Shown: piece by piece, positions 7,127-14,965 of the stretch
Layout: the number at the start of each line of letters is the position of its first letter
Numbering within the stretch: the stretch's first letter is position 1
NCBI GenBank assembly: GCA_964539045.1
Contig: CAZIHW010000111.1
Span: 1-23,784 of the forward strand
DNA length: 23,784 nucleotides
Origin: UBA1227 sp964539045
GTDB lineage: Bacteria > Bacillota > Clostridia > Oscillospirales > Acutalibacteraceae
Reading direction: 5' to 3'
Program-made: the position numbers and the translations under genes
Notes under the pieces: model-generated
What the model was told of the DNA's origin: nothing
The model's database searches: none
What the model saw: only the letters and a program-made list of their open reading frames with translations

Positions 7127-8617
7127 ATGGAAAACAAATTTGCCATTACCGAGTATCCTGATGCCGTTGCTATCAACAAGGAACTCGACGAACTCATCAA
7201 GAAACCGATTTACTCCATAAAGCGTGACGCCCTCAAAGCTTACGAAGAGGAATACTTTGAGAAAAAGTGCAAGAAGTCAAAGGAAATGATTTCAGAAGCT
7301 CGCGATATAATCCCGGGCGGCGTTCAGCACAACCTCGCTTTCAACTATCCTTTCCCTCTTGTTTTCACGAAGGCAGAAGGTGCTTACCTCTATGATGCAG
7401 ACGGAAATAAGTACTATGACTTCCTTCAGGCAGGCGGACCGACAATGCTCGGCTCAAATGATCCTGTAGTTCGTGAAGCAGTTGAAGACCTTCTTAAAAC
7501 CTGCGGACCTTCAACCGGTCTTTTCCACGAATATGAGTATAAGTTGGCTAAGAAAATTTCAGAATGCGTTCCGTCAGTAGAGATGTTCCGTATGCTCGGT
7601 TCAGGTACTGAGGCTTGTATGTGTGCAGTACGTGTTGCCAGACTTGCCACCGGCAAGAAGAACATACTCAAGATGGGCGGTGCTTACCACGGCTGGTCTG
7701 ATCAGCTCGCTTGGGGCATGCGAGTTCCGGGTACAAAGAATCTCCAATCAAAGGGTGTACCTATGTTTGTTTTCAAGCATACTCAGGAGTTCTTCCCGGG
7801 CGACCTTGCAGACCTTGAAAAGAAGCTCAAGTTCAACGAGCGCAACGGCGGTACAGCAGGCGTATTCATTGAGCCTATAGGTCCTGAATCAGCTACCCGT
7901 CCCCTCACCAGAGAATTTGTAAAGGGTGTGGAAACACTCTGCCGTAAGTACGGAGCTCTTCTTATCTGCGACGAAGTTGTATCAGGTTTCCGTATCGGTG
8001 TGTCGGGTGCTCAGGGATATTACGGTATTGACCCTGACCTTACAATTTTCGGTAAGGTTATAGCAGGCGGATATCCGGGTGCCGGCGGAATCGGCGGTCA
8101 CAAAGATGTTATGAAGCATCTCGGTGCAGGCCTCGACTCTTCGGGAAAGAAGATTAAGAAGGCTATGTGCGGCGGTACTATGGCTGCTACTCCCATCTCC
8201 TGCTGCGCAGGTTATACCGCTATATGCGAAATAGAGCGCCGTAATGCCTGCCAGGTAGCAGGTCAGATGGGTGACCGTCTTATCAAGGGTGTACAGGAGA
8301 GCATAAAGAAGTATAATCTTCCTTTCGTTGCTTTCAACGTAGGTTCTGTTTGCCATCTTGACACAGTAGGTACCATGCAGTTTGCTATCGATTGGGGCAA
8401 ACTCTGGGAAGTACCGAGCATCCTCAAGGAAACAGGTCTTCGTCAGAAAGAAATGGAACACATGGGAGCAGCTTACATGGCAGAAGGCATCGTAACACTC
8501 GCCGGTTCCCGTCTCTATACTTCAGCAGCTTATACACCTGAGATGATAGACGACGCTATAGCAAGATTTGATAAAATCTTTGCACAGTGCGGAAAAATCG
8601 ACATTCCTAAAAAGTAA
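7127..8617 (+). CDS. Class III PLP-dependent aminotransferase, glutamate-1-semialdehyde aminomutase-like
   Basis: The protein has 496 residues. The ATG at 7127 has GGAGG 7-8 bp upstream. Features of fold-type I PLP enzymes are clear: GSGTEA (158-163) for the phosphate, YHGW (187-190), CDEVVSGFRIG (281-291) with Asp282 for the pyridine nitrogen, and FGKVIAGGYPGAG with the likely Schiff-base Lys310. The closest family I recognise is GSA-aminomutase/omega-transaminase, but it carries about 50 extra N-terminal residues and no heme genes lie nearby, so a heme role is unlikely. The next gene, 17 bp downstream, encodes a class II aldolase, so the substrate may be an amino- or keto-compound that the aldolase makes or splits. 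This is inference. It is the first gene of the operon opposite tetR, probably under its control. Confidence 0.85.
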   Translation: MENKFAITEYPDAVAINKELDELIKKPIYSIKRDALKAYEEEYFEKKCKKSKEMISEARDIIPGGVQHNLAFNYPFPLVFTKAEGAYLYDADGNKYYDFLQAGGPTMLGSNDPVVREAVEDLLKTCGPSTGLFHEYEYKLAKKISECVPSVEMFRMLGSGTEACMCAVRVARLATGKKNILKMGGAYHGWSDQLAWGMRVPGTKNLQSKGVPMFVFKHTQEFFPGDLADLEKKLKFNERNGGTAGVFIEPIGPESATRPLTREFVKGVETLCRKYGALLICDEVVSGFRIGVSGAQGYYGIDPDLTIFGKVIAGGYPGAGGIGGHKDVMKHLGAGLDSSGKKIKKAMCGGTMAATPISCCAGYTAICEIERRNACQVAGQMGDRLIKGVQESIKKYNLPFVAFNVGSVCHLDTVGTMQFAIDWGKLWEVPSILKETGLRQKEMEHMGAAYMAEGIVTLAGSRLYTSAAYTPEMIDDAIARFDKIFAQCGKIDIPKK

Positions 8618-8634
8618 TTAACGAGGTAATTTAC

Positions 8635-9843
8635 ATGTCATATGAAATAAACGAGGCAAAGCAACTCGTTGTTGATGCCGGTAAAAAGCTTGTCGAGAGC
8701 GGACTCATTGCCAGAACATGGGGCAATGTAAGTGCCAGAATCTCCGACAAACAATTCGTTATCACACCGAGCGGAAAGCCATATGAAACTCTCACCCCGG
8801 ATGATTTGGTAGTTGTAAATATAGACGATTGCGAATACGAGGGAGATATAAAGCCGTCCTCAGAAAAAGGAGTACATGCTGATGCGTATAAAATACGCGA
8901 TGATGTGAATTTTGTAATTCATACACATCAGGTAAACGCATCTGTTCTCAGCCCTATCGGCAGAAACATAAATGTTCCTCAAAAAGCGGCAAAGATTATC
9001 GGACCTGTTATTCCGTGCGCCGCTTACGGAATGCCTTCAACCGGGAAGCTCCGTGCAGGCGTGGCTGAAGCTATAAGGAGTTACCCCCAGGCAAAGTCCG
9101 TAATTATGAAACACCACGGTGCTCTTTGCATGGGTGCTGACTACGATGAAGCATTCAATATATCAGCTACACTTGAAGAAGTTTGCGGAAAAGAGATAGG
9201 CAGAGTAGCAAGCAAAATCACCGGTAAAAGATATGGTGCCGACAAACTTTACAAGGCTTTCGAGATGACTTATGATCTTGAGGGCGGAGAAGTTGCCGAC
9301 CTGGGTTCCAGCACAAAGGTTACCGATAAGTCATTTGAGCTTGTTATGAAGAACGGTGATGTTTTCTACTGCAATGTAGAATCTGGTACTGCACACGTCG
9401 GTGTAGCGCCCCGTGTAGCCCTTATACACGCAGCTATATACCAAAGTTCAGATGTAAAGTATATATCTCAGCTCGATGACAACGACGCTGTTGCCCTCAG
9501 CAAATACGGTGCATCCATGAAGCCGCACATTGATGACTTCGACCAGATTGCCGGCTACGGTGTTAAGTGCTGCAATTGGGAACGTACAAGTTACAGAACC
9601 GATGCAAAAGATATAGGAAAAGCCTTAAAAGGACAGAATGCCGTTCTTATAAAGGGACATGGCGCCCTTTGTACAGGCACCTCGAAGTCCGATGTTGAAG
9701 CAGTTAAGCTTGTTATGGAAAAAGAGTGCAAGGCTCAGATGTATTGCAAGCTTTGTTATAACAGCGCTCAGCTCGGTCTTGTTGACAACTTCCTTATGAG
9801 AACTATCTATCTTGCCAAGTATTCAAAGCAAGCGAATAAGTAG
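8635..9843 (+). CDS. Tandem class II aldolase/adducin-domain protein, second domain degenerate
   Basis: The protein has 402 residues, about twice the usual 210-220. Domain 1 (1-200) has what zinc aldolases such as fuculose-phosphate aldolase need: GNVSAR (30-35), PSSEKGVH with catalytic Glu77, HTH (His96, His98) and KHHGAL (His161). Domain 2 (about 225-400) keeps the outline, including HAAIY (265-269) and GHGALCTG (341-348), but the HxH pair is replaced by an ISQLDD stretch and the SSE glutamate is not kept, so it probably binds no zinc. Domain 1 could cleave a ketose phosphate or act as an epimerase or decarboxylase of this family; domain 2 may be structural or regulatory. It lies 17 bp after the aminotransferase and ends at a strong terminator. 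Confidence 0.8.
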   Translation: MSYEINEAKQLVVDAGKKLVESGLIARTWGNVSARISDKQFVITPSGKPYETLTPDDLVVVNIDDCEYEGDIKPSSEKGVHADAYKIRDDVNFVIHTHQVNASVLSPIGRNINVPQKAAKIIGPVIPCAAYGMPSTGKLRAGVAEAIRSYPQAKSVIMKHHGALCMGADYDEAFNISATLEEVCGKEIGRVASKITGKRYGADKLYKAFEMTYDLEGGEVADLGSSTKVTDKSFELVMKNGDVFYCNVESGTAHVGVAPRVALIHAAIYQSSDVKYISQLDDNDAVALSKYGASMKPHIDDFDQIAGYGVKCCNWERTSYRTDAKDIGKALKGQNAVLIKGHGALCTGTSKSDVEAVKLVMEKECKAQMYCKLCYNSAQLGLVDNFLMRTIYLAKYSKQANK

Positions 9844-9860
9844 TATAGACATTTAGGATA

Positions 9861-9900
9861 AAAAAATGGGTATTGACCGGTTGGTCGATACCCATTTTTT
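9861..9900 (+). terminator. Strong bidirectional terminator between convergent operons
   Basis: An 18-bp stem with one G-T pair (AAAAAATGGGTATTGACC, then GGTT, then the complement) ends in six T on the plus strand and equally on the minus strand. It serves the aldolase gene from the left and the M28 peptidase gene from the right. Confidence 0.9.
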
Positions 9901-9917
9901 CTGTATAAGTTAATAAA

Positions 9918-11180
9918 TCAGCTAATATTAAATCCCTTTTCATCAAACAGAAAAGCTGCTTCTATAAGGGTGTCAACGCCGGCCTTTATTGTACGCTCAT
10001 CAAGATTATCAGCGGTATCAAGGCGCGTATGATAATATCTGGCCGGTGTGGGATCCATCGCTGCAAGGCATACCGCCTTCATTCCGCCCTGTACCAGGGC
10101 CGCAGCGTCCGAAGAACCGAAGAATACGTTTGAGAACGGAAGATCGAGACCGGCTGTCACAGAAGACTGCTTTAAAATATTGGCAGCATCCTTATCAAGC
10201 TTGACTGTTCCGGTCATATCCCTGTTATATATGCCCATATAGTCAAAGTCTCTGAGAGTATCTGTACATATAGCGATTGTCTCTATATCCTCCTTGTCAT
10301 ACTCAGCGGCATGCTTCTTTGCAAAGTTCTTAGCGCCCCTGAGGCCTGCCTCTTCGCAAGCCATTGAGATAGCTACAACCTCTGTATTCTCAAATCTTAT
10401 GTCGTTGTCACTAAGAAATCTCAAAACAGCCATAGATGCGAATACACCTGTGAGGTTATCATTTGCACCGGGTACGACCAGCTTCCAATTCAAGAAGAAA
10501 AGTACCGAAACAAATGAAGGAAGAGATATAATCGCAAATATCTTCATAATCACAACCAAAGCCGGAGCAGTAACCCCTGCCAGAACAAGTATATTGATTA
10601 TAAGATTTGCTACGAGGCATACAATAGCCGTCGCCGTTACAGCAGTAAGGCAATGTCCCCCTCCGAGATATGTATATCTCCACTCATAGGCGGAATCTAT
10701 GTGGCCCGAAAGAATAATCCTTCTCTTAGTCTGTCCGGCGGACTTTCTCGTGCATATTACATTGTACGCATCCTTCTTCGGGAAAAGAGGATCAAGCATC
10801 TGCTTATATAGTAAAAATTCACCCACAATGCACACAACGGAAACCACAGTAAGTGCAAACATAATTACTTTAAGCACCGGGTTCACAACTACTCCGAACA
10901 GCGTAAGAATCAAAATTATAACCGATATTGTCATACAGATACTATCGATAACAACCCAACCCATGAAAGCTTTCGGATGCAATGTAAAGTCTTCCTTAAC
11001 CACCGTATCCGCAATATCGCTCATGTGTTCTGCTACATAGTCCTGAGCCTTATGCTCACTATCGCATCCTGACTCTCTGGGACCTACATTGCCTATAACA
11101 GTTTTAATCTGATCCGCAACATATTCGGTATACTTTCCCAGTTGTGAGTCATAGTTTGCTACGCTTTCTCTGGCAAGCAT
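9918..11180 (-). CDS. Membrane-embedded M28-family metallopeptidase (second of pair)
   Basis: The protein has 420 residues. Likely dizinc ligands and catalytic residues of M28 aminopeptidases are present: GHIDSA (His160), GANDNLTG (Asp241), CEEAGLRG (Glu276/277), CTDTL (Asp307) and YYHTRLDT (His384). Unusually, hydrophobic segments at about 73-97, 101-124, 179-202 and 206-230 break the domain: two before His160 and two between His160 and Asp241. There is no signal peptide, and an even number of spans puts all ligands on one side, probably the cytoplasm. It should release amino acids or trim small peptides or conjugates; the substrate is unknown. The start at 11180 has GGAG upstream. It follows its paralog by 28 bp in one operon. 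Confidence 0.8.
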   Translation of the reverse strand: MLARESVANYDSQLGKYTEYVADQIKTVIGNVGPRESGCDSEHKAQDYVAEHMSDIADTVVKEDFTLHPKAFMGWVVIDSICMTISVIILILTLFGVVVNPVLKVIMFALTVVSVVCIVGEFLLYKQMLDPLFPKKDAYNVICTRKSAGQTKRRIILSGHIDSAYEWRYTYLGGGHCLTAVTATAIVCLVANLIINILVLAGVTAPALVVIMKIFAIISLPSFVSVLFFLNWKLVVPGANDNLTGVFASMAVLRFLSDNDIRFENTEVVAISMACEEAGLRGAKNFAKKHAAEYDKEDIETIAICTDTLRDFDYMGIYNRDMTGTVKLDKDAANILKQSSVTAGLDLPFSNVFFGSSDAAALVQGGMKAVCLAAMDPTPARYYHTRLDTADNLDERTIKAGVDTLIEAAFLFDEKGFNIS

Positions 11181-11208
11181 TTCATCATCTCCGTATTATA
11201 ACTACTGC

Positions 11209-12450
11209 TTATTGTTTTGCCCCTTGATCGAATTTATCAAGTACACGTACAGATACAGCATAGCAATCAGCAAGACCCTGTGCATTCATGTTATCATATG
11301 TGTCTCTGCGGGTGTGGTAATAGTCTTCAAGGTTGTGGTTAAGTCCCGTGATTCCGGTTGAGCGGAAACCACCCTGTGTAAAGGCTGCATTGTCTGTTGC
11401 ACCGCCCAGAGGAGGTACCATTCCCTTCTTACACTGAATATTGAGCTCCGAAGCAGCCTCCATGAACAAATCGGATACATCCTTGTCAGCCTTTACTGTA
11501 CCGTTAAGGTCTCTGTAATTTGTCATGAGATACTTTGGATCATATATCGTATCATAGGAGTATATAAATGTAGGAACATCCTTAAATTCGCCCTTATGAG
11601 CTTCACACCAGGCTTTTGCTCCGCGAAGTCCGGCTTCCTCAGAGCCTGTAAGGATAACACCTACCTCAGTGTTTTCGAGTTCTATACCGGCATCCTTCAT
11701 AGCCTTCAGGATAGCTATGCCCATATAGCAGCCGGAAAGGTTGTCATTTGCACCGTCAACCACAAGCTTGCGGTTCCACATAAAGTACATACCTACCCAG
11801 AAAGGTGTAAAGAGCAGACCCCAAAGAGCAACGGTCTTAAGTGTGCCCTCCAAAGGAGCAAATGCACCGTTGTTTACTATATTTATGATAGCTATAACTA
11901 TGTAGAGAAGGGTTCCTATAGCAGAAACAATTATGTGTCCCTCAAATCCAACTCCGCCGAATTTGTAGTTCATAGGCCATTCCCAGGCAGCATCGGGATG
12001 TCCGTTGAAGAAAATACGTCTTTTAACTTCACCGCTGCATGACTTAATAGCAGTTACGTTTGTTCCCTCAAGTTCAGGGAAAAGCTTATCTACCAACTTC
12101 TTATAAATACCGAATTGCAAAAGGCAAATTATCCATCCCAGAATCATAACAGGAACAGCTACTACAGGTGCGGAAAGGAAGATACATATAACGCCTATGA
12201 ACATAAGCGTAAATGAAATCCAGATCCATCCGTAAAATGAGCCCGGGTTTTCCTTAAAGCTCTCGATTTTTACGTCTTCGCAACCACAGTCATTTTTAAG
12301 AACATCAGCCATATACTCGCAGGCTACACGCTCTCCCTCAGTACCCGGACTTCTCTTCGGCATATCTTTACAGATATGTGTGATCTCGTCAATCATGTAC
12401 TGAGCCATTTTGTCCTTTTCTGCTATTAAAGCATCAAATTTTTCACTCAT
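11209..12450 (-). CDS. Membrane-embedded M28-family metallopeptidase (first of pair)
   Basis: The protein has 413 residues. The start ATG at 12450 follows GAGGAGG; an upstream in-frame extension to 12489 overlaps the leader and is rejected. M28 residues: NGHPDAAWEW (His151, with HPD in place of the paralog's HID), GANDNLSG (Asp236), SEEAGLRG (Glu271/272), YDTIYD (Asp300) and DYYHTRRDT (His379). Four hydrophobic spans occupy the same places as in the neighbour (about 73-93, 95-115, 171-192, 205-225), so the two genes arose by duplication of an already membrane-embedded peptidase. The two have clearly diverged in the loop before the last histidine. It is first in the operon, directly after a good promoter. 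The substrate is unknown. Confidence 0.8.
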   Translation of the reverse strand: MSEKFDALIAEKDKMAQYMIDEITHICKDMPKRSPGTEGERVACEYMADVLKNDCGCEDVKIESFKENPGSFYGWIWISFTLMFIGVICIFLSAPVVAVPVMILGWIICLLQFGIYKKLVDKLFPELEGTNVTAIKSCSGEVKRRIFFNGHPDAAWEWPMNYKFGGVGFEGHIIVSAIGTLLYIVIAIINIVNNGAFAPLEGTLKTVALWGLLFTPFWVGMYFMWNRKLVVDGANDNLSGCYMGIAILKAMKDAGIELENTEVGVILTGSEEAGLRGAKAWCEAHKGEFKDVPTFIYSYDTIYDPKYLMTNYRDLNGTVKADKDVSDLFMEAASELNIQCKKGMVPPLGGATDNAAFTQGGFRSTGITGLNHNLEDYYHTRRDTYDNMNAQGLADCYAVSVRVLDKFDQGAKQ

Positions 12451-12495
12451 AAAATACCTCCTCAAACTCCAAAAATTTTCATTAATCACCCTGTA

Positions 12496-12524
12496 ATTGT
12501 AGCAAAAAAAATCCGTTGTGTAAA
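12496..12524 (-). promoter_or_regulatory. Promoter of the M28 peptidase operon
   Basis: On the minus strand there is TTTACA, a 17-bp spacer containing eight T, and TACAAT. It lies 45 bp before the start codon at 12450 and just after the acs operon terminator. Confidence 0.7.
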
Positions 12525-12539
12525 GAATTACAAATTTAT

Positions 12540-12571
12540 AAAGCAGCCTGCTCTTTCGAACAGACTGCTTT
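12540..12571 (-). terminator. Terminator of the acs operon
   Basis: AAAGCAG and CTGCTTT close a stem with inner pairs and two mismatches around a short loop. It lies about 95 bp after the acsC-acsE stop. There is only a weak U tract after it (TATAAATTT on the minus strand), so termination may be partial. Confidence 0.6.
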
Positions 12572-12586
12572 ATTCATTCACTGTGT

Positions 12587-12652
12587 ATTATATTGCATAT
12601 TCACTGCATATTGCACTTTATATTGCAATGTACATTGCACTGCATATTACAC
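12587..12652. repeat. Degenerate TATTGCA-type repeat in the acs operon 3' region
   Basis: Variants of TATTGCA and GCATATT recur about eight times. On the minus strand two copies of AATATGCAGTG start about 35 bp apart, each followed by a version of TGCAATATAA, so it may be an old tandem duplication. It lies between the acsC-acsE stop and the terminator. No coding content or known function. Confidence 0.5.
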
Positions 12653-12665
12653 GGTTATTAAAGTA

Positions 12666-14951
12666 TTAAACCTCAAGATAGGAGTCAGAGTAAAGCTCGT
12701 AATTCTTGAAGATATCACAAGACTTAATTGTCTCCATAAGTCTGAGATCGCATGGGTTAACGATAGCAGATGTAAGACCCTGCATCATGGCCATAGCAAC
12801 AAGTGCTGAGTCCATGATAGGACGAACATGCTTAGGAGCACCGTTGGAGTTGTTGGACAAACCACCGGTTGACTTGAGTCCCTCGTCGGCAAACAACTTG
12901 ATAGCCTCGAGAACGTCCATCTGCTTATCCTGCATTCCCTTAACAACAAGGAAGAGAGGATCGAACCAAAGGTCTTCTGCCTCCATACCGAGTGACATAC
13001 CGAGGTCAAGCATCCTATGGCAATGACCCATACGCTCCTCGTTATCCTTAGCTATACCGTCTGCAGAGCAAAGAGCTATACAAATAGCGTCGTTGGCAGC
13101 GGCAAGGTTGATATTGTCGATACGTGAACCTGCGTCAGCAGAGTTTACAATCGGCTTACCGTTTGTACGGTTATAAACAGCGATACCTGCCTCAATAGCC
13201 TTTTTGTTAGCTGTATCAAGTGCAAGAGGAACGTTGTTGAAGTTCTCCTGGAGGAGTTTAACAGCCCATGTCATGAGCTCTGGACCGTTTGACTCAGCAG
13301 GTCCGATGTTAACGTCAAGATAAGTTGCACCTGCAGCAATCTGCTCAGCAGCTCTCTTGAGTATCGGCTCAGGATCCATGTTATCCATAGCGGCCTTGAT
13401 TGTCGGGCTTATGCAATGGATACGCTCACCGATGGTAACAAACTTCTTGGACTCAACATTTCTTGTCTTATACTGAACGCCCATATCAACAACCTTGATC
13501 TCAGGTATTGATGCGGCAATCTTAGCAAAGTCAAGCGGAGCATTTTCATCAACAACAGCCTTTTCTACCTTAGGTGCAGAAGCCTTTGCAGCAGCAGAAG
13601 CTTCAGCGGCCTTGATGTACTCGCCATCCTTGAGATACTTAACTATCTCAACAGCCTCACGTGTACCTACTACAACATTCCAATCAGGAAGCTTGTCTGC
13701 GATTTCGCCCTTCATAACTGCAACCTTACCCGGAAGAATAAGAGTTCTGTTATTTATCTTTCCGGCAATATCAAGTTCCTCGAAAGTCTTCTTAACGGTT
13801 GAGGATGAGAACTTACCTGCAGCCCAGGCTGTCAGAACAGACATACCTGAAGCATCTGTGATAATAAGGTTTACAGGAACCTTTGAACGCTCGATCTCAC
13901 CTGTAACAAGGAAGTAAGTAAGAGCAAAGTCAACAGTAAGCATGCAAGGATCATCAGGACCTGCACCGTTGAGAGGATAGATGCCCGGCTCAACCTTCAT
14001 TGGCTTCTGCGGGTCAGTAAAGATGTTCTGACGAAGTCCGTAAAGAGGAAGAGCACTTGCCATTGTCATGTTCTCCATAACAATGATTGAACCATACTTA
14101 AGAGTGAACATAGCTGCATAAGCTGTCTGGAGATGAAGGTCGCCCTTAGCGAGCTTCGGAAGCTTAACTATTGAAGGATAACCGAATGTACGGTCACTGT
14201 CTTTAATAGCTGAACGACGAACCATAACTGCATTCTTAAGGGTTTCCTTAATATCAGCTCCTGTTACGTCGATAATAAGATTCTTGTTGCCGGCTGCTTC
14301 CAGTGCAGCAACAGTATCATGAATTTCAACTATGTCGGCACCTGTTACACCGAGAACAATTCCGTTCTCTGTAGCTATAGCATTCATGCTCTCGTAGTTG
14401 TCTTTATTAGCTCCGAGAAGAACAGGCTTCTTGTCGGCAATAGCTGCAACTGCTGCCTTTGCAGCATCAACATTTGTTGTATCAATAATAACAACTCTGC
14501 CTGTTGCATCAGCCTTCTTAACGAGTTCAACGAGCTTATCATCGTCGCCGTGAACCATGATTGTCTCAACATATTCACGCTCACCGATACGCTCGTAATC
14601 AATAGCCTTGATTGCCTCAAGCTTAGCATCTACCTCTGAAGCTTCCATGCATGTGCAAATCGGAGCTGCGAAGATGTTTCTTGAAACAAATGTCTTTTCG
14701 TGACGGTAAAGTACTGTCTCACCGCCGAGAGTGAGTTCAGCATCACCTGCACCGATCTTTATAGTTTTCATAGCCGGAGCTGTAGCCTCAGAAAGAAGAG
14801 CCTTAGCTTCATCGGACATATGCGGACAGTTCTCAATCGGAACAGCACCCTGAGCAACTTTCATACAGAAAGCCATACAAGTCGGGCTTCCGCATTCTTT
14901 ACAGTTTGTTTTCGGTGACAATTTAAAAATGTCTAATCCTTTTACTGCCAT
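12666..14951 (-). CDS. acsC/acsE: Fusion of corrinoid iron-sulfur protein large subunit (AcsC) and methyltransferase (AcsE/MeTr)
   Basis: One uninterrupted 761-residue frame. Residues 1-448 are AcsC: the 4Fe-4S motif is C17-x2-C20-x4-C25-x16-C42, followed by a TIM barrel and the C-terminal corrinoid-binding domain ending at VVVGTREAVEIVKYLK. Residues 449-500 are a linker starting with an Ala/Lys-rich stretch. Residues 502-761 are MeTr, which moves the methyl group of methyl-tetrahydrofolate to Co(I): VTIGERIHCIS, YLDVNIGPAESNG, PLALDTANKKAIEAG and GLSNNSNGAP are the folate-site blocks. In known acetogens these are normally two proteins; here the methyl donor enzyme is tethered to its acceptor. 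It is last in the acs operon; its GGAGGG ribosome site directly follows the acsD stop codon, suggesting coupled translation in step with AcsD, its heterodimer partner. Confidence 0.92.
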   Translation of the reverse strand: MAVKGLDIFKLSPKTNCKECGSPTCMAFCMKVAQGAVPIENCPHMSDEAKALLSEATAPAMKTIKIGAGDAELTLGGETVLYRHEKTFVSRNIFAAPICTCMEASEVDAKLEAIKAIDYERIGEREYVETIMVHGDDDKLVELVKKADATGRVVIIDTTNVDAAKAAVAAIADKKPVLLGANKDNYESMNAIATENGIVLGVTGADIVEIHDTVAALEAAGNKNLIIDVTGADIKETLKNAVMVRRSAIKDSDRTFGYPSIVKLPKLAKGDLHLQTAYAAMFTLKYGSIIVMENMTMASALPLYGLRQNIFTDPQKPMKVEPGIYPLNGAGPDDPCMLTVDFALTYFLVTGEIERSKVPVNLIITDASGMSVLTAWAAGKFSSSTVKKTFEELDIAGKINNRTLILPGKVAVMKGEIADKLPDWNVVVGTREAVEIVKYLKDGEYIKAAEASAAAKASAPKVEKAVVDENAPLDFAKIAASIPEIKVVDMGVQYKTRNVESKKFVTIGERIHCISPTIKAAMDNMDPEPILKRAAEQIAAGATYLDVNIGPAESNGPELMTWAVKLLQENFNNVPLALDTANKKAIEAGIAVYNRTNGKPIVNSADAGSRIDNINLAAANDAICIALCSADGIAKDNEERMGHCHRMLDLGMSLGMEAEDLWFDPLFLVVKGMQDKQMDVLEAIKLFADEGLKSTGGLSNNSNGAPKHVRPIMDSALVAMAMMQGLTSAIVNPCDLRLMETIKSCDIFKNYELYSDSYLEV

Positions 14952-14965
14952 TATACGTTCCCTCC

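Noticed and set aside
7982..8461. Minus-strand 159-residue reading frame
   Set aside because: It is antisense to the PLP-lysine region of the aminotransferase, shows no family resemblance and has no ribosome site that I can see.
7127..8617. hemL (glutamate-1-semialdehyde aminomutase) for heme or corrinoid synthesis
   Set aside because: Similar motifs, but there is a long N-terminal extension, an aldolase partner and no tetrapyrrole genes around, so a different substrate is more likely.
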